64,000 nucleotides of DNA from Sporolactobacillus shoreae (GCF_004684935.1 NZ_SRJD01000013.1:1-64000), one strand, 5' to 3'. Shown: positions 7,403 to 16,839, numbered from the stretch's first letter. Made by a program: numbers and translations. Notes: a model not told the origin generated them from the sequence alone.

Positions 7403-9424
7403 ATGAAGTTTCGAAAGTATTCCGCATTGACTGTCCTACTTTTATCTGCTCTGTTCCTGCTTGCCGGCTGTGGCGGCCATCAACCGACCGCGCAGGACAG
7501 GTTCAAAGACTATGTTAAAGCCTGGCAGAAGCAGGACTTTTCAAAAATGTACAGTTACCTGTCCCAGGCTTCGCAAAAAAAGATCAGCAAGACCGACTTT
7601 GTCTCGCGCTATCAAACAATTTACAGCGGGATTGAAGCGGGTAATATGTCGGCAACGGTCCGTGCTCCAGATAAAAGCAAACCTTCATCTGTGCCATTCA
7701 TAGCGACACTCGATACGGCTGCCGGTCCTGTCACCTTCTCACAGACAATCCGGCTCACGCAGCAAAAATCCAAGAATCAACAAAACTGGTATGTCGACTG
7801 GCAGCCATCTCTGATTTTACCGGGCATGAAAGCCGGAGATAAAGTCCGGATCGATACGATGCCCGCAAAACGCGGCGAGATCCTTGATCGTAATGGCAAA
7901 CCGCTGGCTATGGACGGAACCGCCGCGCAGATTGATGTGGTTCCCGGACAGCTGAGTACGGGAGCGAATCGGGCGAAAACCATCGGACAGCTGGCGAAAA
8001 TACTGGGCGTGACCGGGCAGCAAATCGAAGACGCCATGAAGGCATCCTGGGTCAAGTCTGACACTCTCGTCCCGATCCAAACTGTCAGCGGAACTGATCT
8101 TGGCCTGATCAGGAAAGCAACCCAGCTGCACGGCGTTTATAAAACAAGTGTCGCGAGCAGGGTTTACCCAGATGGACAGGCCAGCGGGCATCTGACGGGC
8201 TATGTCGGACCGATCACCGCAGATCTGCTTAAAGCCCACCCAAACCAAGGCTACACGGAGACTTCTGTCATTGGCAAAACCGGTCTGGAACAGCTTTATG
8301 AAAAAAAGCTGCGCGCCCAGGGCGGTGCAGTGATCCATCTGCTTGATGCTTCAGGAAACGAGATCCAAACGATTGCTCAAAAGGCACCGAAAAACGGGCA
8401 GAACATTCAGCTGACAATTGACAAAAATGTGCAGGATGCCTTGTACAACCAACTGAAAAACGATGCTGGCTCGGGCGTAGCCATTGATCCGAAAACCGGT
8501 GATATTCTCGGTTTGGTCAGTGCCCCTTCGTACGATCCGAACACTTTTGCACTGGGCATGTCGTACAGCGAATATAACAAACTGAGCAGCAATCCCAAAC
8601 AGCCCCTTTTGAACCGCTTTACGGAGGCGACCGCGCCTGGATCGACGTTCAAGCCGGTCACAGCCGCCATTGCGCTGAGCCACCAGTCCATTAATCCGAA
8701 TGCCAATGTAGCCATCAGCAGCACCCAATGGCAGCAGGACAAGTCTTGGGGGAACTACTACGTGACACGTGTGGATCATGCACCGAGTGTTAATCTCGAA
8801 TCCGCGCTTTACCGCTCAGACAATATTTATTTCGCACAGACAGCGCTTAAGATTGGCGGTACGACTTTTGCCAACGACAGCAAAGAATTCGGATTCGGTG
8901 AGACCCTGCCGATTTCTTACCCGATGCAGGTGTCAACTATTTCCAATAACGGGAAACTCAACAGTGCGATGCTGCTGGCCAATTCGGGATACGGGCAGGG
9001 GCAGGTGACTGTAAATCCGCTGCATCTCTCACTGATCTATTCGGCCTTTGTCAATAATGGCAGCATGATCATGCCGCGACTGATTAAAACAAATGCCGTC
9101 CCGACCATGTGGAAGAAGAATGTCATGACTCCGCAGATTGCCCAGCTTCTGAATAATGACTTGATTCAGGTTTTCAACAATCCGGCAGGAACAGCCTATA
9201 ATGCCAGAATCAAGGGATTAACACTAGCGGGAAAAACAGGAACGCCTGAATTCAAGAATAGGCAGGGTGAATCCGGTCGCGAGAACGACTGGTTCGTCGC
9301 TTACAATACAGACCATCCTAAATTATTGGTCACCATGATGGTCGAGAACACACAGAAGCTTGGTGAAAGCCATTATGTCACACCCAAAGTCAGAGCAGTT
9401 TTTCAAAAAGTGTTTAATAAATAA
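7403..9424 (+). CDS. pbpC: class B penicillin-binding protein, PBP3/MecA type (lipoprotein)
   Basis: 673 residues, close to B. subtilis PBP3. The GGAGG at 7391-7395 fixes the ATG at 7403. A lipoprotein signal ends at Cys23 (LLAGC). Next come a MecA-N/NTF2-like domain (~28-145), a dimerisation/allosteric region (~150-320, with RGEILDRNGKPLA) and a transpeptidase domain with S414-T-F-K417, S472-D-N and K611-T-G613. Such D,D-transpeptidases cross-link peptidoglycan outside the membrane, and several have low beta-lactam affinity. BlaI operators in its promoter make it the regulated target of the divergent blaI-blaR1 pair, the mecI-mecR1-mecA layout. Its GC content is clearly higher than that of blaR1. 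Confidence 0.92.
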   Translation: MKFRKYSALTVLLLSALFLLAGCGGHQPTAQDRFKDYVKAWQKQDFSKMYSYLSQASQKKISKTDFVSRYQTIYSGIEAGNMSATVRAPDKSKPSSVPFIATLDTAAGPVTFSQTIRLTQQKSKNQQNWYVDWQPSLILPGMKAGDKVRIDTMPAKRGEILDRNGKPLAMDGTAAQIDVVPGQLSTGANRAKTIGQLAKILGVTGQQIEDAMKASWVKSDTLVPIQTVSGTDLGLIRKATQLHGVYKTSVASRVYPDGQASGHLTGYVGPITADLLKAHPNQGYTETSVIGKTGLEQLYEKKLRAQGGAVIHLLDASGNEIQTIAQKAPKNGQNIQLTIDKNVQDALYNQLKNDAGSGVAIDPKTGDILGLVSAPSYDPNTFALGMSYSEYNKLSSNPKQPLLNRFTEATAPGSTFKPVTAAIALSHQSINPNANVAISSTQWQQDKSWGNYYVTRVDHAPSVNLESALYRSDNIYFAQTALKIGGTTFANDSKEFGFGETLPISYPMQVSTISNNGKLNSAMLLANSGYGQGQVTVNPLHLSLIYSAFVNNGSMIMPRLIKTNAVPTMWKKNVMTPQIAQLLNNDLIQVFNNPAGTAYNARIKGLTLAGKTGTPEFKNRQGESGRENDWFVAYNTDHPKLLVTMMVENTQKLGESHYVTPKVRAVFQKVFNK

Positions 9425-9944
9425 TGAATATCGTCGAAAAAGCAGACAAACTAAATTCATTACTAAACTTCTATTTTATCTGTTTGTGGTAGTTGCAATT
9501 GGCCTGTCCATCTTTGCATTTCACGCTTTTTTAAGCTTTCAGCCGCTTCGAAGCAGCGATCTCGTGACTGTACATGGCTTATTGCAGGAGGTAGAAACGG
9601 GCACAGGAAAGGATTCTGTCAATACGATCAAACTGAAAGAGTATCCGACCCCATTCATTGTGGATGGATATAGCGTGACACAAGCGCAATGGCGGCAATT
9701 TATCAGTAATACTTCTTATGGGACTGACATCACTTTTCACATTAAGAGAACGGATGCCTCCAATCTGCGAACCAAACACTATTTTTATTCTTATATCTAC
9801 GAATTGCAGATCGGTACCAAACACTATGGTTCGCTGCAAGCGGAAAATTCAGGCGAAAGGAAAAATGATGATTGGGGGCTCGCCGTTGGCTGCTTCTTCG
9901 GAGTAATAGCAGCTTTCTTGGCAATCATTGCTTACAGGATCTAA
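9375..9944 (+). CDS. two-helix membrane protein of unknown function
   Basis: About 189 residues from the ATG at 9375. Alternative starts (TTG 9360, GTG 9363) also fall inside the 3' end of the PBP gene, so translation is probably coupled to it. One membrane helix follows a basic N-terminus (about residues 27-52, LLFYLFVVVAIGLSIF) and a second forms the C-terminus (VGCFFGVIAAFLAIIA). Between them is a ~100-residue extracytoplasmic domain. No family recognised. The overlap of about 50 bases suggests co-expression with the PBP, perhaps as an accessory protein, which is inference from position only. Confidence 0.6.
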   Translation: MSHPKSEQFFKKCLINNEYRRKSRQTKFITKLLFYLFVVVAIGLSIFAFHAFLSFQPLRSSDLVTVHGLLQEVETGTGKDSVNTIKLKEYPTPFIVDGYSVTQAQWRQFISNTSYGTDITFHIKRTDASNLRTKHYFYSYIYELQIGTKHYGSLQAENSGERKNDDWGLAVGCFFGVIAAFLAIIAYRI

Positions 9945-10321
9945 ATCTTGTTTTCTGGCTAAAAAATAGGAGGCTGAGCCGACCTGTAATGATATTGTTT
10001 AGGGCTCGCCTTCGGGTATCCATACTGATCCGAATTTCCCAGTTGGTCAGCAGGTCCAGTTACTGTGGACTCATGAAATGGCTGCTCTGATCACTGTTAA
10101 TAATCTCTGGTGTAAAGGGATCCGCAAAAAAGCCTAGTCTGACAATATTTGTTTGACAATTCAGTAGAATTATTATATGACTCCATTAGGTAATTCTCTG
10201 ACATCCTCTTTATAATAGGTCACGCGATCACAAACGAGTTCCCTTCCGGAAAAGGGTCTGCGTGGCGAAATCTGCCGGACGATACGGATGGGCCGGCTCA
10301 TCGAAAGGAAGTCTGCTGTCG
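9945..10321 (+). promoter_or_regulatory. gene-free stretch with likely promoter of the ykf-like operon
   Basis: No convincing gene. A fragment at about 10035-10130 reads as PNFPVGQQVQLLWTHEMAAL before a stop and could be the relic of a lost gene, unidentified. A promoter candidate is TTGACA (10153-10158), 17 bp, TATGAC (10176-10181). A second TATAAT lies at 10211-10216 without a good -35 box. Confidence 0.45.
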
Positions 10322-11407
10322 TTGAAAATTGTGGATATCAGAACCCGGGAAATCTCAGTGCCGCTGATCAAGCCTTTTAAAACTGCATTGCGCACTGTGA
10401 CCTGTCTGAACAATCTTATCGTGACGGTGATCTGCGATGACGGTACCACGGGAATTGGTGAAGCACCGCCGACGCATGTGATCACAGGTGACAGCCTCGA
10501 AAGTATCAATTATGCGGTGCTTCATGTCCTGCGGCCCCAGCTGGTCGGTCTCGAAATCGAACAGAAAGCGAAAATTGACGCTGTTCTCGATCGAGCGATG
10601 GTCCATAATATGAGTGCCAAAGCAGCTGTGGATATTGCCGTCTATGATTGCCTGGGAAAGTGCGTCGGCCTGCCGCTTTACCAGCTGCTTGGAGGGTACA
10701 GGAATCAGCTGATCACTGATTTCACGGTCAGTGTCAACAGCACCACAGAGATGATCGCGGATGCCCGGGAACTGGTGCGAAAGGGTTATGACACGTTAAA
10801 AATCAAGGTCGGCAATTCCACGGAACAGGAGGACATCGAACGTGTGTCGGGCATCCGGCAGGCGGTCGGCCCGCGGATCAGGCTCCGCCTCGATGCCAAC
10901 CAGGGATGGACGGTCAAAGAGGCAATCTCCACGATTCGCAGGATGGAGAAACTGGAGCTGGCGATCGAGTTGGTCGAGCAGCCGTTGCCCGCCTGGGATT
11001 TTGAAGGCATGAAATGGGTCACGGAAGCTGTAGAAACGCCTGTCATGGCGGACGAGAGTGTATTCAATCTACATGACGCGGCACGACTGCTGGCGATGCG
11101 CGGTTGCGATATCCTGAACATCAAACTGATGAAAGCCGGCGGGATCGCGAATGCGGTCAAGCTCAGCCATATTGCTGAAGCCTATGGTATTGAATGTATG
11201 TGCGGCTGCATGGTTGAGTCGAAAATATCGGTGACGGCGGCCTGTCAGTTTGCTGCGGCCGTGCGGAATGTGACCCGCTGCGATTTGGACACGCCGCTAA
11301 TGTTGGCGGCCGATCCGGTTGAGGGCGGCGTTCGCTACCAGGGAAAACGGATTTTCCTTCCTGAACAGCCCGGACTGGGCATTACAGCCATTCATTTTGA
11401 CCGTTGA
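10322..11407 (+). CDS. ykfB: L-Ala-D/L-Glu epimerase
   Basis: Enolase-superfamily enzyme that epimerises L-Ala-D-Glu to L-Ala-L-Glu, allowing murein peptides to be used as nutrients. The frame extends to a GTG at 10262, but the TTG at 10322 gives MKIVDIRTREISVPL, the family's normal N-terminus, after AAAGGAAG. With this start the catalytic lysines are K160 and K162 (LKIKV), matching B. subtilis numbering. Metal ligands are in LDANQGW, VEQP and ADES, and the second lysine in IKLMKAGG. The capping-domain PFKTALRT and the C-terminal DLDTPLML are also conserved. First gene of the murein-peptide operon, 16 bases before ykfC. Confidence 0.92.
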   Translation: MKIVDIRTREISVPLIKPFKTALRTVTCLNNLIVTVICDDGTTGIGEAPPTHVITGDSLESINYAVLHVLRPQLVGLEIEQKAKIDAVLDRAMVHNMSAKAAVDIAVYDCLGKCVGLPLYQLLGGYRNQLITDFTVSVNSTTEMIADARELVRKGYDTLKIKVGNSTEQEDIERVSGIRQAVGPRIRLRLDANQGWTVKEAISTIRRMEKLELAIELVEQPLPAWDFEGMKWVTEAVETPVMADESVFNLHDAARLLAMRGCDILNIKLMKAGGIANAVKLSHIAEAYGIECMCGCMVESKISVTAACQFAAAVRNVTRCDLDTPLMLAADPVEGGVRYQGKRIFLPEQPGLGITAIHFDR

Positions 11408-11423
11408 ATGACAGATTGGAGCG

Positions 11424-12329
11424 ATGATGATGCAGATAAAAAGAGTCGGCGTGCCGGTCGCATCGGTCTGGACGGATCCTGATTCAGTGCGCCCAATTGA
11501 TGCGCCTGCGGTGACCGCCAGACCGGATATTGCCGGATGGCTGGCACAGATGACACGGAAACAGACGATCGACCTTTGTGACGAGAAAAGACTGCAGACC
11601 CAGGTGCTGTTCGGGGATGATGTGATCGTTGATGACATCAGGGGCAACTGGGCAAAGGTGGTTGTGCCTTCACAGGCATCAGCTAAGGACACCCGCGGTT
11701 ATCCAGGCTGGGTGCCAGCCGTGCAGCTGAGTTCACCGAATCTGGGGGCGGGCAGAGAAAAGGTGATGGTGCAGAGTAAACAGGCGCTCTTTAAAAATGA
11801 AAATCAGCTGCCCGTGTTTTCCTTGAGTTTCGGCACATTTCTTGATCTGATTGATGTTCAGGGCGCCGCTGTAAGAGTCGACAGCCCGGCTGGTACCGGC
11901 TATGTCAACACGTCTGACGTGATATTCCCATTCCGTCGTCCAAAGGACACTGGTGAAGAAATTGTCGCCAACGCGATGCGCTTTCTGGATCTTCCCTATC
12001 TGTGGTCGGGGATGAGCGCCTATGGTTATGACTGTTCCGGGTTCAGCTATTCAATGCTGCGCGCCGGCGGCTACCTGATCCCGCGCGACGCCGATGACCA
12101 GTCGGTAAAGGGCAGGGAGATCCCAAAAGCGGAAATGAAACCAGGTGACTTGCTCTATTTTGCGTATGAACAGGGAAAGGGCTATGTCCATCATGTCGGA
12201 ATTTACGCCGGTGATGGAAAAATGGTCCATTCACCGACACCGGGTAAGAAAGTCAGTCTGACAGAACTTGCTGGAACGATCTTTGAAGAAGAACTGTGTA
12301 CTGTCCGGCGCTACTGGAAAGAAAACTGA
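11424..12329 (+). CDS. ykfC: gamma-D-glutamyl-L-diamino acid endopeptidase (NlpC/P60)
   Basis: About 301 residues, YkfC-like. Two SH3b-type domains (residues ~1-170, each with GWVP or GYVNTSD ends) precede an NlpC/P60 catalytic domain with Cys204 in YDCSGF, His in VHHVGIY and a third residue in MVHSP. No signal peptide, as in YkfC, so it should act in the cytoplasm on imported peptides that begin with free L-Ala, cutting between D-Glu and the diamino acid. Start is one of three consecutive ATGs (11424, 11427 or 11430 region) after TTGGAG. Operon partner of the epimerase that uses its L-Ala-D-Glu product. Confidence 0.9.
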   Translation: MMMQIKRVGVPVASVWTDPDSVRPIDAPAVTARPDIAGWLAQMTRKQTIDLCDEKRLQTQVLFGDDVIVDDIRGNWAKVVVPSQASAKDTRGYPGWVPAVQLSSPNLGAGREKVMVQSKQALFKNENQLPVFSLSFGTFLDLIDVQGAAVRVDSPAGTGYVNTSDVIFPFRRPKDTGEEIVANAMRFLDLPYLWSGMSAYGYDCSGFSYSMLRAGGYLIPRDADDQSVKGREIPKAEMKPGDLLYFAYEQGKGYVHHVGIYAGDGKMVHSPTPGKKVSLTELAGTIFEEELCTVRRYWKEN

Positions 12330-12356
12330 TTCGATCGAATGAAAGGAAGGCTGGTG

Positions 12357-13160
12357 ATGATGGATGAAACGTATCAACAGAAAAAGGATGCACTCGCAAG
12401 GTCTCTGAAAGGTCTGTCTGCGCCGTTTGGCAAACAGATGGCTGTTCAGGCCGTCGGCACTGACGGCTTTTATTTTTCACTGAATGCGTCTCAATCGATG
12501 CTATCGGCGAGTCTGATCAAACTGCCGATTCTGCTCTGTGCCTGCGACCAGGCATCCCGCGATCCCGAATCCTTCCGAAATCCGGTACAATTAACCGATT
12601 CGGAAATTGTCGGCGGTTCCGGAGTTCTTCAGATTCTGAGCGGCCGGACGTGGTCCGTGCGCGACTTGCTGGCACTGATGATCAGTGTCTCCGATAATAC
12701 AGCCACCAATTTACTGATCGACTTTCTCGGGAGAGGCGTGATTCAGGACTGGATACGGAAAAATGAATTCAGCGGCACCATCCTTGGCAGGAAATTAATG
12801 GATGAAGCAGCGGAATCGGCCGGTCTAAGGAACAGGATCAGCGCCGCCGATGCCTGTGCCATGGTAGAACGGGTGATGACGATGGAAGGTCCGTTTTCAG
12901 ATGACGTTCGACGCTGGTTTCTGCATCAGCAGTTCCGGGGGAAACTCCCGGCCCTTTTTGACGAACTGCCCTGTCCCGTGAACGTGTACAACAAAACTGG
13001 AGAAATGGGCGAAGTGGACCATGACGCAGCCTGTTTTGTCTGCGGGGAACATCGGCTGACCATCGCCGTTCTGTCAGAAGGGGTCGGAGACAGGCAAAAA
13101 GTACTTGCGGTAATTCAGACAATCGGCCGGGAAATTGCCGATTATCTGCTCAGTCTCTGA
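12357..13160 (+). CDS. class A beta-lactamase-fold serine hydrolase without signal peptide
   Basis: About 267 residues. The start at 12357 (or 12360) is chosen because AAAGGAAGG ends 7 bases upstream; the ATG at 12339 lies before that site. Catalytic motifs: S52-L-I-K55 (SxxK), SDN (SVSDNTATN) and KTG (NKTGEM). The omega-loop shows GRKLMDEAAE instead of the RxExxLN of true class A enzymes, so the deacylating Glu166 seems absent. No signal peptide is visible, so it is probably cytoplasmic. Lying between ykfC and the peptide importer, it may act on murein peptides or D-amino-acid amides rather than on drugs; this is inference. Confidence 0.75.
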   Translation: MMDETYQQKKDALARSLKGLSAPFGKQMAVQAVGTDGFYFSLNASQSMLSASLIKLPILLCACDQASRDPESFRNPVQLTDSEIVGGSGVLQILSGRTWSVRDLLALMISVSDNTATNLLIDFLGRGVIQDWIRKNEFSGTILGRKLMDEAAESAGLRNRISAADACAMVERVMTMEGPFSDDVRRWFLHQQFRGKLPALFDELPCPVNVYNKTGEMGEVDHDAACFVCGEHRLTIAVLSEGVGDRQKVLAVIQTIGREIADYLLSL

Positions 13161-13492
13161 AAATTCGGTAAACCAATCAGAAACAGGATAAATTTCTTAT
13201 GTCTTCTGAATCAAAAATAGGGTCAGGATTTTTTACGGAATTGATTGTTTTTACCGATGAATGTGGTTTTCAGCCCCTTAAATTAACATATCATGGATAT
13301 ATGATATGACTTGAATTTGGTTTACGTAATAAAATCTTACAAAACGATGCTAGAAGTATTGACTTTTATTTATCTGAATAATATTATAATTATAATATTC
13401 CTTTGAAGATGTTTACATGATTCGAGTATCTGCAATTTCCCATTGCCAGTCCCTTGAATCACCTGAAATAAGCATAGTGAAGGAAATGTATT
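13161..13492 (+). promoter_or_regulatory. intergenic region with inverted repeat and promoter
   Basis: A 332-base gap. An inverted repeat with 8 bp perfect arms (CATATCAT at 13287-13294, ATGATATG at 13301-13308) looks like an operator. Downstream is a strong promoter: TTGACT (13359-13364), 17 bp, TATTAT (13382-13387). The transporter half of the cluster may therefore be transcribed separately from ykfB-ykfC. Confidence 0.6.
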
Positions 13493-13825
13493 ATGTACAG
13501 TAAAAATACGATTTTTGTTATCGGAGATTCGAAGTCTGGTAGAAATAAACCGATTACACTGCGGTACAATCAGTTCTTTCTCGGGCTGGTGATCGATATG
13601 TCCAGCGGCCGGATTGTGGGTGCGGAGTGTTCCGCAACCATCGGGCTGACAAACCGGTTCATCCATTCGCTTTTTGTGGATCAGCTGATGGATGATCCGG
13701 TGATTCTGGAAAATATCAGCACCCGTTATTTCGGTTCATCACAGAAGGCACTGATTGTCGCCTATAATGATGCCCTGAAAAAATATAATCAGATTTCCGC
13801 CGCTTTATCTAGTAATCAAACCTAG
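13493..13825 (+). CDS. DUF3870 protein
   Basis: A 110-residue single-domain protein of the DUF3870 type: start near FVIGDSKSG, central VIDMSSGRIVGAEC-SATIGLT, and C-terminal RYFGSSQKALIVAYNDALKKY. No signal peptide or membrane helix. Function of the family is not known to me; it is often found beside amino-acid or peptide metabolism genes. It has its own promoter and a terminator immediately downstream at 13828-13864. Confidence 0.75.
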   Translation: MYSKNTIFVIGDSKSGRNKPITLRYNQFFLGLVIDMSSGRIVGAECSATIGLTNRFIHSLFVDQLMDDPVILENISTRYFGSSQKALIVAYNDALKKYNQISAALSSNQT

Positions 13826-13827
13826 AT

Positions 13828-13864
13828 AAAATCCAGCCCTTATGATGAGGACTGGATTTTATTG
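13828..13864 (+). terminator. terminator after DUF3870 gene
   Basis: Stem formed by AAAATCCAG ... CTGGATTTT with a short loop, followed by ATTGTTTT. Probably partial, since no clear promoter lies between it and the permease gene at 13923. Confidence 0.65.
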
Positions 13865-13922
13865 TTTTCGGGCAGTGTGAGCCATTATGCCCTCGGTACG
13901 CTAAATCAGAGGAGTTAAGGCT

Positions 13923-14846
13923 ATGGCAAAATACATACTCAAACGGTTTCTTGAGATGCTGCTGACGATTTGGGTGATCGCCACACTGACATTCGTACTG
14001 ATGCATGCGATCCCCGGTTCACCGTTCAATACGAGCAACGGAAAGTCCATCAATGCAGTGGCGATCAAAAATCTCGAAGCTCACTATCATCTGGATCAGC
14101 CGCTTCCTGTTCAGTACCTGATTTACCTGAAGTCGATCATCACATTTAATTACGGCCCGTCGATCAGGCAGCCGACGCAGACGGTCAATGATCTGATCGG
14201 ACAAGGCTTCCCCGTTTCTTTTGAGTTGGGTATGTGGACATTGATTGTGGCGATTATTTCGGGTATCGCCCTGGGTGTTATCGCTGCACTGAAACATAAT
14301 GGAATCATTGATTACCTGGCCATAACGATCGCCGTTCTCGGCATTTCAATTCCAAATTTCGTGCTGGCGACACTTCTGATTCAGGAGTTTGCCGTAAATC
14401 TCGAATGGCTCCCGGTTGGGACATGGCAGGGTGTCAGTTATATGGTGTTGCCTGTGATTGCACTGGCAACCGGTCCGATGGCGATCATTGCCCGGCTAAT
14501 CCGGTCGAGCATGCTGGAGGTACTCAACCAGGACTATATCCGGGTAGCCGAGGCAAAGGGGCTTTCTCCGGTATTAATTGTTTTCAAACATGCGCTCAGG
14601 AACGCACTGCTCCCGGTAGTTACTGTCGTCGGTACACTTGCGGCCGGCATTCTGACCGGAACTTTTGTTATCGAAAAGATATTCGCCATACCGGGAATGG
14701 GCAAGTACTTTGTTGACAGCATCAACTCTCGGGATTATCCAGTCATTATGGGAACGACGGTTTTCTACAGTACGGTTCTGATCATCCTTCTCTTCTTTGT
14801 TGACATTATTTACGGATGGCTGGATCCAAGGATTAAGCTTCATTAG
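13923..14846 (+). CDS. oppB: oligopeptide/dipeptide ABC permease, OppB/DppB type
   Basis: 307 residues with six membrane helices and the usual N-terminus MAKYILKRFLEML. The EAA loop (IRVAEAKGLSPVLIVFKHALR) contacts the ATPases. The start is set by AGAGGAG 7 bases upstream. It forms the translocation channel with the next gene and is first of a B-C-D-A-F transporter set. Neighbouring ykf and VanX-type genes suggest murein peptides as substrate, but the permease itself does not show specificity. Confidence 0.9.
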   Translation: MAKYILKRFLEMLLTIWVIATLTFVLMHAIPGSPFNTSNGKSINAVAIKNLEAHYHLDQPLPVQYLIYLKSIITFNYGPSIRQPTQTVNDLIGQGFPVSFELGMWTLIVAIISGIALGVIAALKHNGIIDYLAITIAVLGISIPNFVLATLLIQEFAVNLEWLPVGTWQGVSYMVLPVIALATGPMAIIARLIRSSMLEVLNQDYIRVAEAKGLSPVLIVFKHALRNALLPVVTVVGTLAAGILTGTFVIEKIFAIPGMGKYFVDSINSRDYPVIMGTTVFYSTVLIILLFFVDIIYGWLDPRIKLH

Positions 14847-14861
14847 GAGGGAGGGAAAGCA

Positions 14862-15827
14862 ATGAGCTCAAATGACGTTTCAGAATCCCGGCAGCAATCC
14901 GCTGTTGTCCATCCCATTCCTGACGACTGGTTCCGGCCGCGAAGCAGGAAACAACATGATGCAGAACGGCTGGTACGGCCGAGTACATCATACTGGAAAG
15001 ATACATGGATTCAGTTCAGAAAGAATAAACTCGCGATGGGCGGCCTTGCTTTCCTGATAATGCTTGGGATAATGGCTGTGATCGGCCCGATGCTGTCCCA
15101 TTATAATGTCACGGCACAGAATCTTGTCATGCAGGATCTCGCACCGTCCCCGGCACACTGGTTCGGCACGGATAATCTGGGCCGGGATGTTTTTGTACGA
15201 ACGTGGTACGGCGCTCGTATTTCCTTATTCATCGGTATCGTTGCAGCACTGGCCGATTTACTGATTGGCGTGGCTTACGGTGGTCTTTCAGGCTACAAAG
15301 GCGGGCGGACAGATAATGTCATGATGCGGATTGTTGAAATTTTATACGGGCTTCCCTATTTACTGGTTGTCATTCTGCTGATGGTTGTCATGGGCCCGGG
15401 CCTGCTAACGATTGTGGTCGCCCTTTCGGCAACCGGATGGACAGATATGGCGCGGATTGTCCGTGGGCAGGTGCTCCAACTGAAAAACTATGAATTTGTG
15501 ATTGCGTCGAAATCCTTCGGCAGCGGCACTGCCCGGATTATCCGGAAGAGTCTGGTGCCGAACACGATGGGCCCGATTATTGTACAGGTGACACTGACCG
15601 TTCCATCTGCTATTTTCTCGGAAGCCTTTCTCAGTTTTCTGGGACTTGGTGTTCAGGCACCATTTGCCAGCTGGGGCGTGATGGTTAATGATTCGCTGTC
15701 TGCGATTCTTTCGGGTTACTGGTGGCAGTTGTTCTTTCCAGCATTGTTTATTTCACTGACCATGTTTGCTTTCAATATCGTCGGCGACGGACTGCAGGAC
15801 GCGCTGGATCCGAATCTGAGGAGCTGA
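14862..15827 (+). CDS. oppC: oligopeptide/dipeptide ABC permease, OppC/DppC type
   Basis: 321 residues: a ~60-residue cytoplasmic lead with the conserved WKDTWIQFRKNKLAM pattern, an extracytoplasmic segment containing HWFGTDNLGRDVF, and helices with the EAA loop (FVIASKSFGSGTARIIRKSLVPN). AGGAGG precedes the ATG. Second permease half, 15 bases after oppB and 4 bases before oppD, consistent with one mRNA. Confidence 0.9.
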   Translation: MSSNDVSESRQQSAVVHPIPDDWFRPRSRKQHDAERLVRPSTSYWKDTWIQFRKNKLAMGGLAFLIMLGIMAVIGPMLSHYNVTAQNLVMQDLAPSPAHWFGTDNLGRDVFVRTWYGARISLFIGIVAALADLLIGVAYGGLSGYKGGRTDNVMMRIVEILYGLPYLLVVILLMVVMGPGLLTIVVALSATGWTDMARIVRGQVLQLKNYEFVIASKSFGSGTARIIRKSLVPNTMGPIIVQVTLTVPSAIFSEAFLSFLGLGVQAPFASWGVMVNDSLSAILSGYWWQLFFPALFISLTMFAFNIVGDGLQDALDPNLRS

Positions 15828-15831
15828 TCTG

Positions 15832-16839
15832 ATGAGTGATCAAGAACCGTTGCTTCAAGTCAATCATCTGCATGTGACTTTCAAAACGCATGGCGGCCAG
15901 GTCAGTGCGGTGCGCGGTGTCGATTTCACCGTCAACCGCGGTGAAACTCTGGCAATCGTCGGTGAATCCGGCTGCGGCAAAAGTGTGACGTCCCTGTCGG
16001 TGATGGGTCTGCTTCCGGCTTCAGGGAAAATAACACAAGGATCGATTATGTTTGATCATCAGGAATTGACCCGACTAACGAAGAAACAGATGCGCCGGAT
16101 TCGCGGTGTCGATCTTTCAATGATCTTTCAGGATCCGATGACGTCGCTGAATCCGACACTGTCCATTGGTACTCAGATGACGGAAGGGCTGGTACATCAG
16201 AACAAGGTACCACGCAGCGAGGCCAGAAAAAGGGCCGTGGATATGCTGAAACTTGTCGGTATCCCGAATCCTGAGGAACGAATGAAAGAATTCCCGTATC
16301 AATTCAGCGGCGGGATGAGGCAGCGCATTGTCATTGCCATGGCACTGATCTGCCAGCCGAAACTGATCATTGCCGATGAACCGACGACCGCTCTCGATGT
16401 GACGATTCAGGCCCAGATTCTCGAACTGTTCAGTCGGATCCAGCGGGAAACAGGGGTCGCGATGATCATGATCACGCATGATCTTGGAATTGTGGCGAAA
16501 ATAGCCGACCGAATTGCTGTCATGTATGCCGGTGAAATTGTGGAAACAGGGAATAAGCGGGATATCTTTTACCATCCCCGTCATCCATATACGAAAGCGT
16601 TACTTGATTCAATTGTTCGGATCGACCTTCCTTCGGATGAACTCCATCCGATTGAAGGGGCGCCGCCTGATCTATTCTCGCCTCCGGTGGGCTGTGCCTT
16701 CAGTGACCGATGCCCATTCGCCATGGAAGTGTGTGATCATGTTCAACCGCTGACAACCCAACTCGATCTTCATCATCGTGCGGCTTGCTGGCTTTTAGAT
16801 AAAAGAGCACAGGCTGTCAGAGAAACGGTTGAAAAATAG
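15832..16839 (+). CDS. oppD: peptide ABC transporter ATPase, OppD/DppD type
   Basis: 335 residues. Walker A GESGCGKS (~45), signature FSGGMRQR (~158), Walker B LIIADEPTTALD and the H-loop TITHDLG-like MITHDLG. The C-terminal oligopeptide-transporter extension carries four cysteines (VGCAFSDRCPFAMEVC ... AAC), as in OppD-type proteins where they can bind an iron-sulphur cluster. Pairs with the second ATPase at 18586-19596. Confidence 0.9.
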   Translation: MSDQEPLLQVNHLHVTFKTHGGQVSAVRGVDFTVNRGETLAIVGESGCGKSVTSLSVMGLLPASGKITQGSIMFDHQELTRLTKKQMRRIRGVDLSMIFQDPMTSLNPTLSIGTQMTEGLVHQNKVPRSEARKRAVDMLKLVGIPNPEERMKEFPYQFSGGMRQRIVIAMALICQPKLIIADEPTTALDVTIQAQILELFSRIQRETGVAMIMITHDLGIVAKIADRIAVMYAGEIVETGNKRDIFYHPRHPYTKALLDSIVRIDLPSDELHPIEGAPPDLFSPPVGCAFSDRCPFAMEVCDHVQPLTTQLDLHHRAACWLLDKRAQAVRETVEK

